A stretch of 64,000 bases of DNA from Bradyrhizobium oligotrophicum S58 (GCF_000344805.1 NC_020453.1:1116001-1180000); one strand, 5' to 3'. Positions 14,890 through 24,104 are shown, numbered from the stretch's first letter. The notes: generated by a model from the sequence alone, not told the origin. Numbers and translations are program-made.

Positions 14890-16578
14890 GTGGTCGAGAA
14901 AAAGCGGCTGTTTATGGTGCGAGAATCCAGCGTCCCGGTCTGCAATGCTCCGTCGGCACGCGTATCGTCGGGCCCGCGCGATAGATATTCCACGGTCGCC
15001 GTCTTACTGCACTGGGGGATTGCCGCCATATTGTCGGTCCAGATCTTCCTGGGTTGGCGTTTGGAGGGCGAGGAGCGCTTTGTCAGTTCTGGCTTTCTGA
15101 AAGTCCACAAAACGATCGGAATCCTGATACTGGCGCTCACACTCGCGCGTGTGCTTTGGAGAGTGTGGAAAAGACCGCCAGCTCGAGACAATCCTCTCAA
15201 ACCAATCGAGCAGGTGCTGGCTGGGTCGGTGCACGCTTGCTTCTATGTCCTGCTTTTGGTGCTGCCCCTTTCTGGCTGGGCCATCGCTTCGATGCGATCC
15301 ATGGGCTCGGTTCAGCTTCTAGGCTTCATGTCCTTGCCTCAGTTTCCGCTTATTTCGCTGTTGTCTGATGAGAGGCGAGACAATCTTTCTGTAGGCCTTA
15401 GTGATGCTCACGCGTTGATGACGTGGCTCATGATTGGACTCGTTGCAATACACGTCGCCGGCGCTCTTAAGCATCATCTAGTGGCAAGAGACGGAACGGT
15501 CGGTCGAATGCTTCCGGGCGTTCCATCCGTGGCCGTCGGGTATTTTCTTCTGGCGAGCCCATTCTGTGTCGCTCTTCTTGGGGCACTTGTTTATTCGGCG
15601 GAGCTGCCAGGTCCTGCTCTTCGGCCCAAGCCGGCCGGTCTGCGGGAAGCAGATCTCTTTCTGGATGTGATCAAGCCCGCCCTCGAGCAGCGGTGTGGTT
15701 CCTGTCATAACGAGGACAATCGGCGTGGGGGGCTATCTGTCACGAATCTCGAGGCACTGATGCAGGGCGGACGGGGTGGGCCGTCCGTAGTTGCGGGGCA
15801 GCCGCTCGCAAGCGAACTCCTTCGTCGCATTTCGCTGGCTCCAGAGGATCCGAAGTTCATGCCGAGGAGTGGGCGCCGCCCCCTTAGCTCTTCACAGATA
15901 TCGGCGATTCGACTTTGGATCGAGGCGGGTGCGTTGATGCCCGAGCCTGTCGCAGCTTTGCATTTGTCGGAGGAGCAAAGCGGCATGCTCGTACGCTTAT
16001 TGGGCGAAAGTGGCGCTCCAGACCAGCCGGGTCCTGCATCCGAACCGCTTCCGGTCGTTGCCAAGGCGGATCCTGAGGCGGTTACGCAGCTTTTTGAGCA
16101 GGGCTTCGTTGTCAGAAGAGTATCGTTGACTAGCGAATTGCTCGCGGTCGACTTCACCGGTCGCGGACCGCTATCCGAGGCAGCTTGGTCTGCATTGGCC
16201 AAAATCGCGATACAGACCCGCAGCCTGAATCTTCGTAGTGCTGGCGTGACCGACGAGAACTTGAGCAGGCTCGGAGATTTCGGGAACCTTACGCAGCTGA
16301 GGCTCGAATCTAATGCTATCGGCGATGACGGTGCTGCGCATCTGACATCATTGCGGGCACTGGTTAGTCTAAACGTCGTGAACACGCGAGTGGGCGACTT
16401 GGGAGTGAGGAAGCTCGCGGCCCTTCCCATGCTGCGGCGCATTTACGTCTGGCGGAGCATGGTTTCCCCAACGTTGGTCGCAGACTTGCGCCAAGCCCAG
16501 CCGGGTCTGGTGCTGATTACAGGTGTTGGGCCTGACATTGTTGGGGTGAACTCAAAGCCCTCCGATATGCCGAATTGA
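14890..16578 (+). CDS. Cytochrome b561 - cytochrome c (PSCyt1) - leucine-rich-repeat fusion
   Basis: A 562-residue membrane protein with three parts. Residues about 35-205 are a cytochrome b561-type domain (RYSTVAVLLHWGIAA, HKTIGILILALTLARVLWR, SDAHALMTWLMIGLVAIHVAGALKH) with several transmembrane helices and paired haem-ligand histidines. After a further membrane segment (about 213-236) comes a planctomycete-type cytochrome c domain with CGSCH (Cys269, Cys272, His273) and a distal FMPRSGRRPLS. The C-terminal 120 residues are leucine-rich repeats (LNLRSAGVTDENLSRL, LTQLRLESNAIGDDG, LVSLNVVNTRVGDLG). It probably passes electrons between the quinone pool and periplasmic haem proteins, such as the DUF1549 protein encoded two genes upstream. 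A GTG at 14890 follows AAGGAG by 12 nt; an ATG at 14923 is the alternative start. Confidence 0.85.
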   Translation: MVEKKRLFMVRESSVPVCNAPSARVSSGPRDRYSTVAVLLHWGIAAILSVQIFLGWRLEGEERFVSSGFLKVHKTIGILILALTLARVLWRVWKRPPARDNPLKPIEQVLAGSVHACFYVLLLVLPLSGWAIASMRSMGSVQLLGFMSLPQFPLISLLSDERRDNLSVGLSDAHALMTWLMIGLVAIHVAGALKHHLVARDGTVGRMLPGVPSVAVGYFLLASPFCVALLGALVYSAELPGPALRPKPAGLREADLFLDVIKPALEQRCGSCHNEDNRRGGLSVTNLEALMQGGRGGPSVVAGQPLASELLRRISLAPEDPKFMPRSGRRPLSSSQISAIRLWIEAGALMPEPVAALHLSEEQSGMLVRLLGESGAPDQPGPASEPLPVVAKADPEAVTQLFEQGFVVRRVSLTSELLAVDFTGRGPLSEAAWSALAKIAIQTRSLNLRSAGVTDENLSRLGDFGNLTQLRLESNAIGDDGAAHLTSLRALVSLNVVNTRVGDLGVRKLAALPMLRRIYVWRSMVSPTLVADLRQAQPGLVLITGVGPDIVGVNSKPSDMPN

Positions 16579-16808
16579 GCTTCTGACATCCGCCCGCCGC
16601 GGATCCGGAGGGAGTCTCTCACGCAACCGTCAGGACCGCAAGACGAGCTCTTGTAAGAAGCCCAATCATGCAGGCCGAGATCCCGATCTTTCCGGCGCAG
16701 GGCGAGCGGGGCGCTGGGTACACTGGCGGGTACGCTGGCATAGGTATGCGACGAAAATTCTAATTATTTCAATCATATGAGAGAGCAAGTGATTCCGCCC
16801 CTGGGCAC

Positions 16809-16870
16809 CACGCTTCGCCCTACGGGCTACGCGTGGCGCAGCCGCGCCGTAGCCCGTAGGGCGAAGCGTG
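16809..16870. repeat. Palindromic element, 23-bp perfect arms
   Basis: Arms 16809-16831 and 16848-16870 are exact reverse complements around a 16-nt loop. The core (CGCTTCGCCCTACGGG) belongs to the style of rhizobial REP-like palindromes seen elsewhere in this window. No T-tract follows, so it is a repeat rather than a classical terminator. Confidence 0.85.
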
Positions 16871-17522
16871 CCCGGCGAAGCCTCTTGGCGAAGCCGGGCG
16901 TTTGAGCCCCCCAAGTCTTATTTGGCAAGTCTCGCTTGAGCCGCGCTCTCTGATCCCAATCAACCCTGTCAAACAGCCCGCCGCGCGTGGCAGCCGTAGC
17001 TCGCGCCCATGCCGCCGCAACCTCGCGGCCGGACCGGCCCGAGCTCTGCTGCAGTTGGCGTCCTCTTCAATTGAGAGGGCGCAGGGAAGGCCGAGTGCCG
17101 ACTGGCACCCATGGCCCCCGTGCGAAAGAAGTGCACGGGGCAGGAACCACAGGCTCAGCCGGAAACAACCCGGCCTTCCCTGCGCAATGGTTTGAACGGC
17201 TGCTCCGTGCTCTCCCTGGGGACCGGGCTTGTTTGCCCCCGTCATCGGCATCGTCGCCAACCAAGACACCGGCATCGGGGTGTCGGGACCACACGGCTTG
17301 ACCGTCCGCGGCACGACGTTCGTCCGCACCCCAAAAGAAATGCTGCGTCGCCCCGCGGCCACCGCTCCCCGCCGCAACGTCCCGTGACGATCGCGATACG
17401 CCCCTCTTAGTGCAGGCGGGATGGCGGGAATAAAACCACTGATTTGGGGACCGTGTCAATAAATTTTCTGGTATTCAGAATAAGCTGCTTCGCAGGGGGC
17501 TGCGACCGAACGAAGACAAAAA

Positions 17523-17560
17523 TCCACTTTAGCCGGGCGAATTGTTCCCGCTAAAGTGGA
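17523..17560. promoter_or_regulatory. Inverted repeat upstream of the DUF262 gene
   Basis: TCCACTTTAGC (17523-17533) and GCTAAAGTGGA (17550-17560) are perfect 11-bp arms with a 16-nt spacer, about 105 bp before the chosen start. It could be an operator, or an end remnant of a mobile element. I cannot tell which. Confidence 0.5.
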
Positions 17561-17664
17561 GGTCTTCCCTGGGCACATCGGGGATTTCGCGTTCTTTGAC
17601 GGATATATCGTTAAACCGCCGGCCGGGCGAGGCCATTGCTGAGCATGAAATTGGAGACTTGATC

Positions 17665-19923
17665 ATGAAGGACGCGCAAAAGCCTGATCACATCAGCCTT
17701 AACACGCTGATAGGTCGGCTCCGGGAAGGCCGTTACGTGATCCCGGATTTTCAGCGTGAGTTCGAATGGCGCCCCTGGGATATCCGGGATCTGATGCGCT
17801 CGATCTTCCTTGATTACTACATCGGCAGCCTGCTGCTGTGGAAAGGGACGAAGAAGAATTTCGACGCGCTCTCCTGCGAGAAGATCTACGGCTACAGCGG
17901 CAGCGGTAGCCCGGAGTACATCGTCCTTGACGGTCAGCAGCGGCTGACCGCGATGCACTATGCCTTTTTGTCCCCGGACAGGCCGCTGCCCAACCGCGCC
18001 AACCGCTTCGTCTACTTCATCCACATAGACAAGTTCGCGGAGGAGATGTTCGACGAAGCCTTCGGCTATGACTCGCTCTCCAAGCGTTGGTCGAAACTGC
18101 TCAAGAACCGTGAGGCGCAGTTCGCCGATCATATCTTCCCGCTTTCGGTGATGGGCGCAGGTAGCTGGGACCTGCCGAACTGGATGCAGGGCTACGAGCA
18201 GTACTGGAAGGACAAGGCCGAGCAGGCGAGAGCCGCCGGCAAGGCGGACGACGCGCAGGCCGCGAAAGCACACGGGGTGAACGCACGGGAATTCGGCGAG
18301 CACCTGAAGGGGATCACCGAGCAGTACCAGATTTCCTATATCGAGCTTGACCGCGACCTTGAGGTGGACAAGGTCTGTGACATCTTCACGCAAATCAACA
18401 GCAAGGGCGTCCGGCTCGATGTTTTCGACCTGATCAACGCGCTCCTCAAGCCCAAGGGGCTGCCGCTCAAGCATCTGTGGCGCGAGGCGGCGCCGCGGCT
18501 TGAGTTCGTGGATACCGAGAAGATGAACGTCTACATCCTACAGGTGATGTCCATCCTGCGGCAGAGCTACTGCTCGCCAAAATACCTGTATTTCCTGCTG
18601 CCCGGACAGGAGAAGCCGGTGCGCGATCCGGATGGCACGCGGCGCAAGGAAATCCTGGTTGCGAACATTGACGAGTTCCGGACGCGGTGGACCGCTTCCG
18701 TCGCCGCACTTGAAAAGGCCATCACCGTCCTGCGGCATCCGCAGGAGTTCGGGGCGATCTCGTCCAACTATCTGCCCTATGTCTCCATCCTTCCCGTGTT
18801 CGCGGCGCTTCAGGCGCATGTCGATGCGGTGCCTGCGCACCGGCAGCTGACAGCGCAGCGGAAGATTCGGCACTGGTACTGGGCCTCGGTCTTCATCAAC
18901 CGCTATTCGGGCTCGGTCGAATCCACGAGCGCGCGCGATTTCCTGGATATGAAGGCGTGGATCGAGGACGACGCGGCAGAACCGGCGCTGATCGCGGATT
19001 TTGCGTCCCGCTTCCGCACGCTTGACCTGCGCGGTGAAACCAAGCGCGGTACGTCGGTCTATAACGGCATCTTCAACCTGTTGGTGCTGCAGGGGGCGCG
19101 CGACTGGATGAAGGGCAGCGTGCCGCAATACGGCGATCTCGACGACCATCACATTGTGCCGGCGTCCTGGGGCGCGAAAAACATCAAGGGCGGGCTCATT
19201 CATTCGATCCTCAACCGCACGCCGCTCACCGCCGATACGAACCGGCGCGTCATCAACGAGGATTTGCCGAACAAATACCTGCCGGTGCTGATCCGGGAGA
19301 ACGGCGAGCCGACGGTGCGGGCGATTCTGGAGACGCATTTCATTTCAGCAAAGGCCTTCGCCACCCTGCTGCGCGATCCGTTCGGTCCGGAGGACTTCGA
19401 AGCCTTCATCGCCGAGCGGCAGAAGACGATTCAGGAAGCGATCGAGAACCTCCTGATCAAGGGACGCATTGACCTGCCGGTTCAGCTACGCGAGACGGAT
19501 GAGCAGATCGAGCAGATCGAGCTGGGCCTGCGGGCCGAAGTGGTCGCAGCGCTTGCGGGCGATGCTAGGCTGCTGCCGCCCGGCCTTGCGCAGAAAGTGG
19601 ATGAGAGGATCGGGCAGGCGCTCAAGAAGAACGCGGCGCTCGATCCGGAGCAGTTCAGGCCGCTTGAGCGAAGGCTTGAATATTTCGACCTGCGCGACGT
19701 GCAGGAAGTGATGACGGGGAAGGCGCTCTGGCCCCGCTTTGAAGCGCGCTTTGCCAACAAGGACGTGGTGACGGGCAAATTCAATCAGCTCGCGGAGCTT
19801 CGCAACTCACTGCGCCACAGCCGCAGCGTGGATGAGATCACCCGCAAGGAAGGCGAGGCGGCAGTGCTGTGGTTCAGCCAAGTTTTGAGCAAACCCAAAC
19901 CCGTAGCGGGAGCATCCGCCTAA
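17665..19923 (+). CDS. DUF262/HNH (GmrSD-like) nuclease-type protein
   Basis: A 752-residue protein joining a DUF262 ParB/sulfiredoxin-fold domain at the N terminus (IPDFQREFEWRPWDIRDLMRS, about 26-46; the nucleotide-handling motif DGQQR at 89-93; FTQINSKGVRLDVFDLINA) to a DUF1524-like HNH segment (DDHHIVPASWG, about 493-503, followed by LTADTNRRV). In GmrSD-type IV restriction systems such proteins cut modified phage DNA using a nucleotide. Here both parts are on one chain, plus a charged C-terminal extension (about 590-752). The start at 17665 has GGAGA upstream; an extended reading from 17542 runs through a hairpin and is unlikely. No partner gene is adjacent, so antiviral defence is inferred from family only. 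Confidence 0.8.
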   Translation: MKDAQKPDHISLNTLIGRLREGRYVIPDFQREFEWRPWDIRDLMRSIFLDYYIGSLLLWKGTKKNFDALSCEKIYGYSGSGSPEYIVLDGQQRLTAMHYAFLSPDRPLPNRANRFVYFIHIDKFAEEMFDEAFGYDSLSKRWSKLLKNREAQFADHIFPLSVMGAGSWDLPNWMQGYEQYWKDKAEQARAAGKADDAQAAKAHGVNAREFGEHLKGITEQYQISYIELDRDLEVDKVCDIFTQINSKGVRLDVFDLINALLKPKGLPLKHLWREAAPRLEFVDTEKMNVYILQVMSILRQSYCSPKYLYFLLPGQEKPVRDPDGTRRKEILVANIDEFRTRWTASVAALEKAITVLRHPQEFGAISSNYLPYVSILPVFAALQAHVDAVPAHRQLTAQRKIRHWYWASVFINRYSGSVESTSARDFLDMKAWIEDDAAEPALIADFASRFRTLDLRGETKRGTSVYNGIFNLLVLQGARDWMKGSVPQYGDLDDHHIVPASWGAKNIKGGLIHSILNRTPLTADTNRRVINEDLPNKYLPVLIRENGEPTVRAILETHFISAKAFATLLRDPFGPEDFEAFIAERQKTIQEAIENLLIKGRIDLPVQLRETDEQIEQIELGLRAEVVAALAGDARLLPPGLAQKVDERIGQALKKNAALDPEQFRPLERRLEYFDLRDVQEVMTGKALWPRFEARFANKDVVTGKFNQLAELRNSLRHSRSVDEITRKEGEAAVLWFSQVLSKPKPVAGASA

Positions 19924-20252
19924 TGACACGGGGGTATTACCAGGGGGGACGGTAACAGTGCACAGAACTCCGCGGGGGCATGGCGCGAGTGGACTTGATA
20001 GCGACAGCGGGCAGGTCCCAGAGGTTTAATGCACTGTCACCGTAGTGCTCGACATCTTTGAGGTTCGGGATCGCCTTGCCGCCGGGCTCGGCGGTGCTCC
20101 GCCAAGTTCATTATCGGCGGTGTCGGGATGCGGGGATGCGTGTGCAGTCCCCCTGCGGCCGAGCGTCCGGTTTCCGCCTGGATGCCAACGCGAACTGTCG
20201 ACCGAAGGCGGTCCTTAGGATCGCCAAACAGGTCAAAGGTGCAGGACAAGCA
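19924..20252. other. Intergenic region with imperfect inverted repeat
   Basis: 329 bp without a supported gene. It contains GGTAACAGTGCA (19951-19962) and TGCACTGTCACC (20030-20041), inverted with one mismatch. Similar GGGGAC-plus-GTGTCA sequence lies left of the DUF262 gene near 17440-17455. Such motifs often flank repeat-associated or mobile DNA, so they may bracket a transferred segment. Confidence 0.4.
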
Positions 20253-20657
20253 TTAGACGGAGTAATCCACAACCCTTAAATCGGTGTCGCCACTTTCCCA
20301 GATGTTTTGGCGGGTAGCACGCGACATGACGATGCAGCCGTGAGACGCGGCACCGGTCCGCCTCGGAGGCTCAGTGCGCTTATAATCGCCATGAATATAG
20401 AAATTTTTCCTTGGCGGATTGCACACATCGGTACCTGGCTTTGGAATGAGCGGAAGTGCATAATCAGTAGGTCCAACTACAGGTGCGCCGATTACGTAGT
20501 CGCCACGCGGAATTGGTCCGGTGTCTTCTAGACACTGCATATCAGGATTGTTGAGTCCGGCTCCGCCTCCCGCATATCCAGCCTCCATCGCGGTCGGCTT
20601 ATCTCCGACAACGGACTGCCTGTAGATCGTGCCGAGAGCCTGAGAGTAGATCCACAT
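20253..20657 (-). CDS. DUF2778 / Tlde1-type L,D-transpeptidase-fold protein
   Basis: A 134-residue protein with the catalytic layout of the DUF2778/Tlde1 family: FYIHG (His89) followed by SHGCIV (nucleophile Cys108), preceded by IPRGDYVIG. Family members act on peptidoglycan stem peptides; in Salmonella Tlde1 is a type VI secretion effector delivered into rival cells. There is no signal peptide, which fits delivery through a secretion machine. No type VI structural gene is in the window, and the usual immunity gene is not recognisable. It lies 84 bp downstream of the secreted MACPF-like gene on the same strand. GC is clearly lower than in the surrounding core genes, suggesting recent arrival. 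The effector role is inference; a housekeeping wall enzyme is the alternative. Confidence 0.78.
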   Translation of the reverse strand: MWIYSQALGTIYRQSVVGDKPTAMEAGYAGGGAGLNNPDMQCLEDTGPIPRGDYVIGAPVVGPTDYALPLIPKPGTDVCNPPRKNFYIHGDYKRTEPPRRTGAASHGCIVMSRATRQNIWESGDTDLRVVDYSV

Positions 20658-20741
20658 CGCTACCGACCTTTTTTCGCTAAGTTAAAGCGCAGGCAATGAG
20701 GCCTTGCGACGACAGGTTGGTTTTGATCGTGCACCGCTAAC

Positions 20742-22487
20742 TCACTGTGGAGCTACTAGCGAACGAACCAACGCTTTTGTCTCTAGGGCATCCAATTGCT
20801 GCGGCATAAATACTGAGATCATCGGTTTCGGCGGTTCTTTTGGTTCTAAAAAGCATCCATCGTCTCCGTCGCCGGGGCCGCCGACCTGGCAAAATTTGAG
20901 GTCGATTTGCGGCCTTATGACCCCAGCGTCAGGGCCAGTGCTGGGCACAGCACCTGCCTCCTGATAATCAAATGGAGTCGGTCCTTGCGCGGCTCCGCCT
21001 TGAACGGGGCCGTTTTGTCCAGGCTTAACAGTGAACCAACCGTTCCCACCTACCCGAACTCCGACAGTTCCAGAATATATGGTGAGAACGTTAGCGTTGC
21101 GAGGCATCCCCGAACATTGCCGAGTGAACAGATCGCCAGGAACCGTTATTCTGCGGGTCACGAATTCGCACTTTGTGCAAACGCATTGCCCATTTATTCT
21201 CGCACGAGCCTTACAACCGTCGTTGGTCGCTTCGTCGGCAGAAATTGCACATTTCTGAAGCATCCGTATCGCCGGAAGTTTTTCTATCGTGGCGTCTGCC
21301 AGAAGAGGACATCCAGTGGCGGCTTTAATGGATTTCACGCAATTCTTCGCCAATGACTGCAGTACTGATACGCGACCTGCGATGCGATCATTGTATGCTT
21401 TTAAAACAGCTGGCTTATTGATGTCTGCGCCTTCAAAAAGCTCAGGATTTGAGATCGCCGACGTAATAACGTCAAAATTGCTGCGCGCTTTCTCATACGT
21501 ACTGACAATAAGCTCTAAATTATCTAATCCCGGATCAAAATTAAGCAACTTGTCGCGCTTATATTTCTGGAATAAGATTATTGCTTGTGGCAATTGCGAG
21601 AACGATAGCCAATATGCCCTAAATGGACGAGCTTGAATGTCGCTTGGCTTGTCTTTATCGGTGCAGGGTCCACCAGGTACACTAGTGGCCGGTTCCGGCA
21701 GCGTTCCTAGTCCCCCGCAAAGCAGCATCCTCGAGAACCTTCGAGCATGATCTATCAGCGCAAGAGGGTCTTGGAACGGCGGCAAGGGAACTGTCGCGAG
21801 CCCTATTTGTTGCGTGGTTATGTCGAGCTCACTAAAGAGTTTCTTATCCAACATTTCGCGCAATTTTTTTGCATCCGCCTCCGCTCCTTGATAGGCGGCA
21901 CTCGCTTCCAGCCGCACGTTTTCTGCGACTTCGTTGGATATCGCTTTATGCTTCACTACAGCTTGAAGCCCCGCTCCATCCTCAATTTCATGTATAAATG
22001 CGTCACCACAAGCTTTAGTAAATAGACTTCCAGTTGGGTCAATCTCGATAAGTTTTTCAGCCGCAGACGTAAGGGATACTTTCGTTAAATCGATCTTGCG
22101 CTTTATTCCTGTAACTCGAACGTCCATGAACAACTGCGAAATGTCGGTATTCAGCGAATTGTCCAAAAATTCGGATGCAGATATCGAGAGCTTACTTCCG
22201 AATCCAAAGTAAGCGGCATATCCACTAATTTCTTGAAGTTTCCGAACTTGATTAACTGAAGCCGAGTAAGTAATCAGCGTGTCTTGACGCGCTCCGCGCA
22301 CCTCTGGCGGCATAGTGGCGCCAGCTAAGTTTAGACAGGGTGCACCTTCTTCCCCTGTCGCTGTTATTATGCCCTTGCCCAGTTCCCACTGCGGACCTTG
22401 TTCTTGGATTAACGTACTATTTTGCGCACATGCGAACGTAGATAGTGAGGAGAACACGATTGCCAAAGCATATGTAAGCCATCGCAT
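20742..22487 (-). CDS. Secreted MACPF-like protein, possible pore former
   Basis: A 581-residue exported protein. The signal peptide is MRWLTYALAIVFSSLSTFACAQ, with a likely cleavage after residue 20 or 22. The central part (about 60-200) has the feel of MACPF/CDC pore-forming proteins: SGYAAYFGFGSKLSISAS, DVRVTGIKRKID, then CGDAFIHEIEDGAGL (160-174), comparable to the conserved Y-G-T/D-x-F/Y...GG signature. The C-terminal region is cysteine-rich (CVCTKCEFVTRRITVPGDLF, CFLEPKEPPKP) and proline/glycine-rich. I prefer the ATG at 22487, since GGAG sits six bases before it; the ATG at 22499 is the alternative. AT content is high (24 of 60 bases G or C in 21481-21540). Pore formation is a hypothesis from motif likeness; the export signal is seen. 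Confidence 0.6.
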   Translation of the reverse strand: MRWLTYALAIVFSSLSTFACAQNSTLIQEQGPQWELGKGIITATGEEGAPCLNLAGATMPPEVRGARQDTLITYSASVNQVRKLQEISGYAAYFGFGSKLSISASEFLDNSLNTDISQLFMDVRVTGIKRKIDLTKVSLTSAAEKLIEIDPTGSLFTKACGDAFIHEIEDGAGLQAVVKHKAISNEVAENVRLEASAAYQGAEADAKKLREMLDKKLFSELDITTQQIGLATVPLPPFQDPLALIDHARRFSRMLLCGGLGTLPEPATSVPGGPCTDKDKPSDIQARPFRAYWLSFSQLPQAIILFQKYKRDKLLNFDPGLDNLELIVSTYEKARSNFDVITSAISNPELFEGADINKPAVLKAYNDRIAGRVSVLQSLAKNCVKSIKAATGCPLLADATIEKLPAIRMLQKCAISADEATNDGCKARARINGQCVCTKCEFVTRRITVPGDLFTRQCSGMPRNANVLTIYSGTVGVRVGGNGWFTVKPGQNGPVQGGAAQGPTPFDYQEAGAVPSTGPDAGVIRPQIDLKFCQVGGPGDGDDGCFLEPKEPPKPMISVFMPQQLDALETKALVRSLVAPQ

Positions 22488-22798
22488 CGGCGGCTCCATC
22501 CATGAGAACGCTCTTTAAAAATCTTGACGTTTTTTGATTAGTTTGTATCGGTTTCACGACCCTGGCAAGCGACAAAATCCACCATCGCGAACATCAAGCT
22601 GCGTTCTGCTCCGATAGGTGGTCGCACAGGTAGGCCGAAAGCGGAGACGGCCCGGGGGCGATTGGGACGACTAGTTCTCGAACAGAGCAGCGTGTTGGGG
22701 TTAGACGGCGGATTCTAGTTTGAAGTGCAGCACCCCGTACATATATCGAGGGTGAGCATGGGACGCCACTACAGTCAATTGAGCGCGACAGCACGTAG

Positions 22799-22828
22799 GG
22801 CGGATTAGTTAGCGGAGCGTAATCCGCC
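22799..22828. repeat. REP-like palindrome (GGCGGATTA type)
   Basis: Arms GGCGGATTA (22799-22807) and TAATCCGCC (22820-22828). The flank GTAGGGCGGAT is mirrored in the element at 22969-22994, which lies in opposite orientation. Confidence 0.75.
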
Positions 22829-22968
22829 ATGCGGGATCATTCGATGTCGGCTTTGGACCGTCGACCGCAAGCTCGATGGGCAACCACTAGCGGATCAAGC
22901 TGGTTCACGGCAGGAACGAGCTTCCTCCAGGAATGAGCGCCGACGGTTGTTGGCAAGCAGCGTAAGCT

Positions 22969-22994
22969 GGCGGATTGCGCTGCGCTCATCCGCC
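22969..22994. repeat. REP-like palindrome, inverted partner
   Basis: Arms GGCGGAT (22969-22975) and ATCCGCC (22988-22994), followed by CTACG. With the copy at 22799 it forms an inverted pair about 140 bp apart. Confidence 0.7.
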
Positions 22995-23147
22995 CTACGA
23001 ACTACGCTGACGATTGCGGACTCGAAGTTGCAGGCATCCCACGCTAGTCACGAATCCACCTTTGACTCCAAGTTGCCGAAGTGATCATCTTCTCCATTGA
23101 CGGGAGAGGCAGGCTCCAGCCAATCACACGCATCCAGGGAGGCGATG

Positions 23148-23900
23148 ATGAACGGCAACAACAACAAGCTCGTGGCGGAGGCGATCGGGACGTTCTGGCT
23201 GACGTTCGGCGGTTGCGGCAGTGCGGTGATCGCGGCCGGGGTGCCGGATGTCGGGATCGGGATGCTCGGCGTGGCGCTGGCGTTCGGGCTTACCGTGGTG
23301 ACGATGGCCTATGCGATCGGGCACATCTCGGGCTGTCATCTCAATCCGGCTGTCACGGTGGGGCTGGCGTGCGGCGGGCGGTTTCCGACCAGCCTGATCG
23401 TGCCCTACATCATCGCGCAGGTGGTCGGCGCCATCGTCGGCGCGGCCGTGCTGTATGCGATCGCCAGCGGCGCGCCGGACTTCAGCATGGCCGGCGGCTT
23501 TGCCGCCAATGGCTATGCGGAGCATTCGCCCGGCAAGTATGGGCTCGGGGCCTGCCTGCTCAGCGAGTTCGTGCTGACGATGATGTTCCTGTTCGTCATC
23601 ATGGGATCGACCCATGGCAGGGCGCCGGCCGGCTTTGCTCCGCTCGCGATCGGGCTGGCGCTGACGCTCATTCATCTCATCAGCATCCACGTCACCAACA
23701 CCTCGGTGAACCCGGCGCGCAGCACCGGGCCGGCGCTGTTCGTCGGCGGCTGGGCGCTGGCGCAGCTCTGGCTGTTCTGGGTGGCGCCGCTGCTCGGCGG
23801 CGCGGCCGGCGGCTTCGTCTATCGCTGGCTGAGCCCGGAGCCGGCCGGCGTGGTGACCGGCGAGCGGACGGGGCAAAGCGCGGTCGCGAAGAGCGCATAG
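23148..23900 (+). CDS. aqpZ: Aquaporin Z
   Basis: A 250-residue water channel of the inner membrane, MIP family. Six helices and the two half-helix motifs are evident: [15 protein letters not shown] (first NPA) and [13 protein letters not shown] (second NPA with the selectivity-filter arginine). The stretch [14 protein letters not shown] and the segment [10 protein letters not shown] match the well-known E. coli protein closely. AGGGAGG lies directly upstream; of two consecutive ATGs (23145, 23148) the second has the better spacing. It stands alone, preceded by repeat DNA. Function is confident; regulation is not visible. Confidence 0.96.
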   Translation: MNGNNNKLVAEAIGTFWLTFGGCGSAVIAAGVPDVGIGMLGVALAFGLTVVTMAYAIGHISGCHLNPAVTVGLACGGRFPTSLIVPYIIAQVVGAIVGAAVLYAIASGAPDFSMAGGFAANGYAEHSPGKYGLGACLLSEFVLTMMFLFVIMGSTHGRAPAGFAPLAIGLALTLIHLISIHVTNTSVNPARSTGPALFVGGWALAQLWLFWVAPLLGGAAGGFVYRWLSPEPAGVVTGERTGQSAVAKSA

Positions 23901-24104
23901 GCGACATCTCCTCACGGGGGCGGATCGGGCCGTATCACGGCATGGCGCGATTGCGCGGTCGCACCGCTCTTGATCTCCAGCGGCTCTGCTGGATCATGCG
24001 CCCACGACCCTCTCCATCGTCGCGCGCACGGTCCAGGCTCGCGCGGTGGAGCGGACCATCCGGCGCAGCTAGCCTGGTGCCATGAGCAGACAAGGAGACC
24101 GCGG

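Larger units (their letters stand above)
16579..17664. other. Repeat-rich non-coding region
   Basis: About 1.1 kb between the haem cluster and the DUF262 gene. It holds a long perfect palindrome (16809-16870), a stretch from about 16900 to 17410 with overlapping open frames in several phases but no recognisable domain, and a hairpin at 17523-17560. The middle part resembles interspersed, over-annotated intergenic sequence I recall from rhizobial genomes (from memory, not searched). I see no genuine gene. Confidence 0.5.
22500..23144. other. Intergenic region with two inverted REP-like palindromes
   Basis: About 645 bp between the low-GC pair and aqpZ. Apart from the two palindromic elements listed separately I see no gene; the minus-strand frame 22594-22830 runs through one of the repeats and is not credible as a protein. 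Confidence 0.5.

Noticed and set aside
17542..17664. Longer start for the DUF262 protein
   Set aside because: It would read through a perfect hairpin arm and lacks a ribosome site; the ATG at 17665 has GGAGA.
20253..22487. A complete type VI secretion locus
   Set aside because: Only an effector-fold protein is present; no sheath, tube, VgrG or membrane-complex genes are visible.
22594..22830. Small minus-strand protein before aqpZ
   Set aside because: Its coding text starts inside a REP-like palindrome and has no domain.
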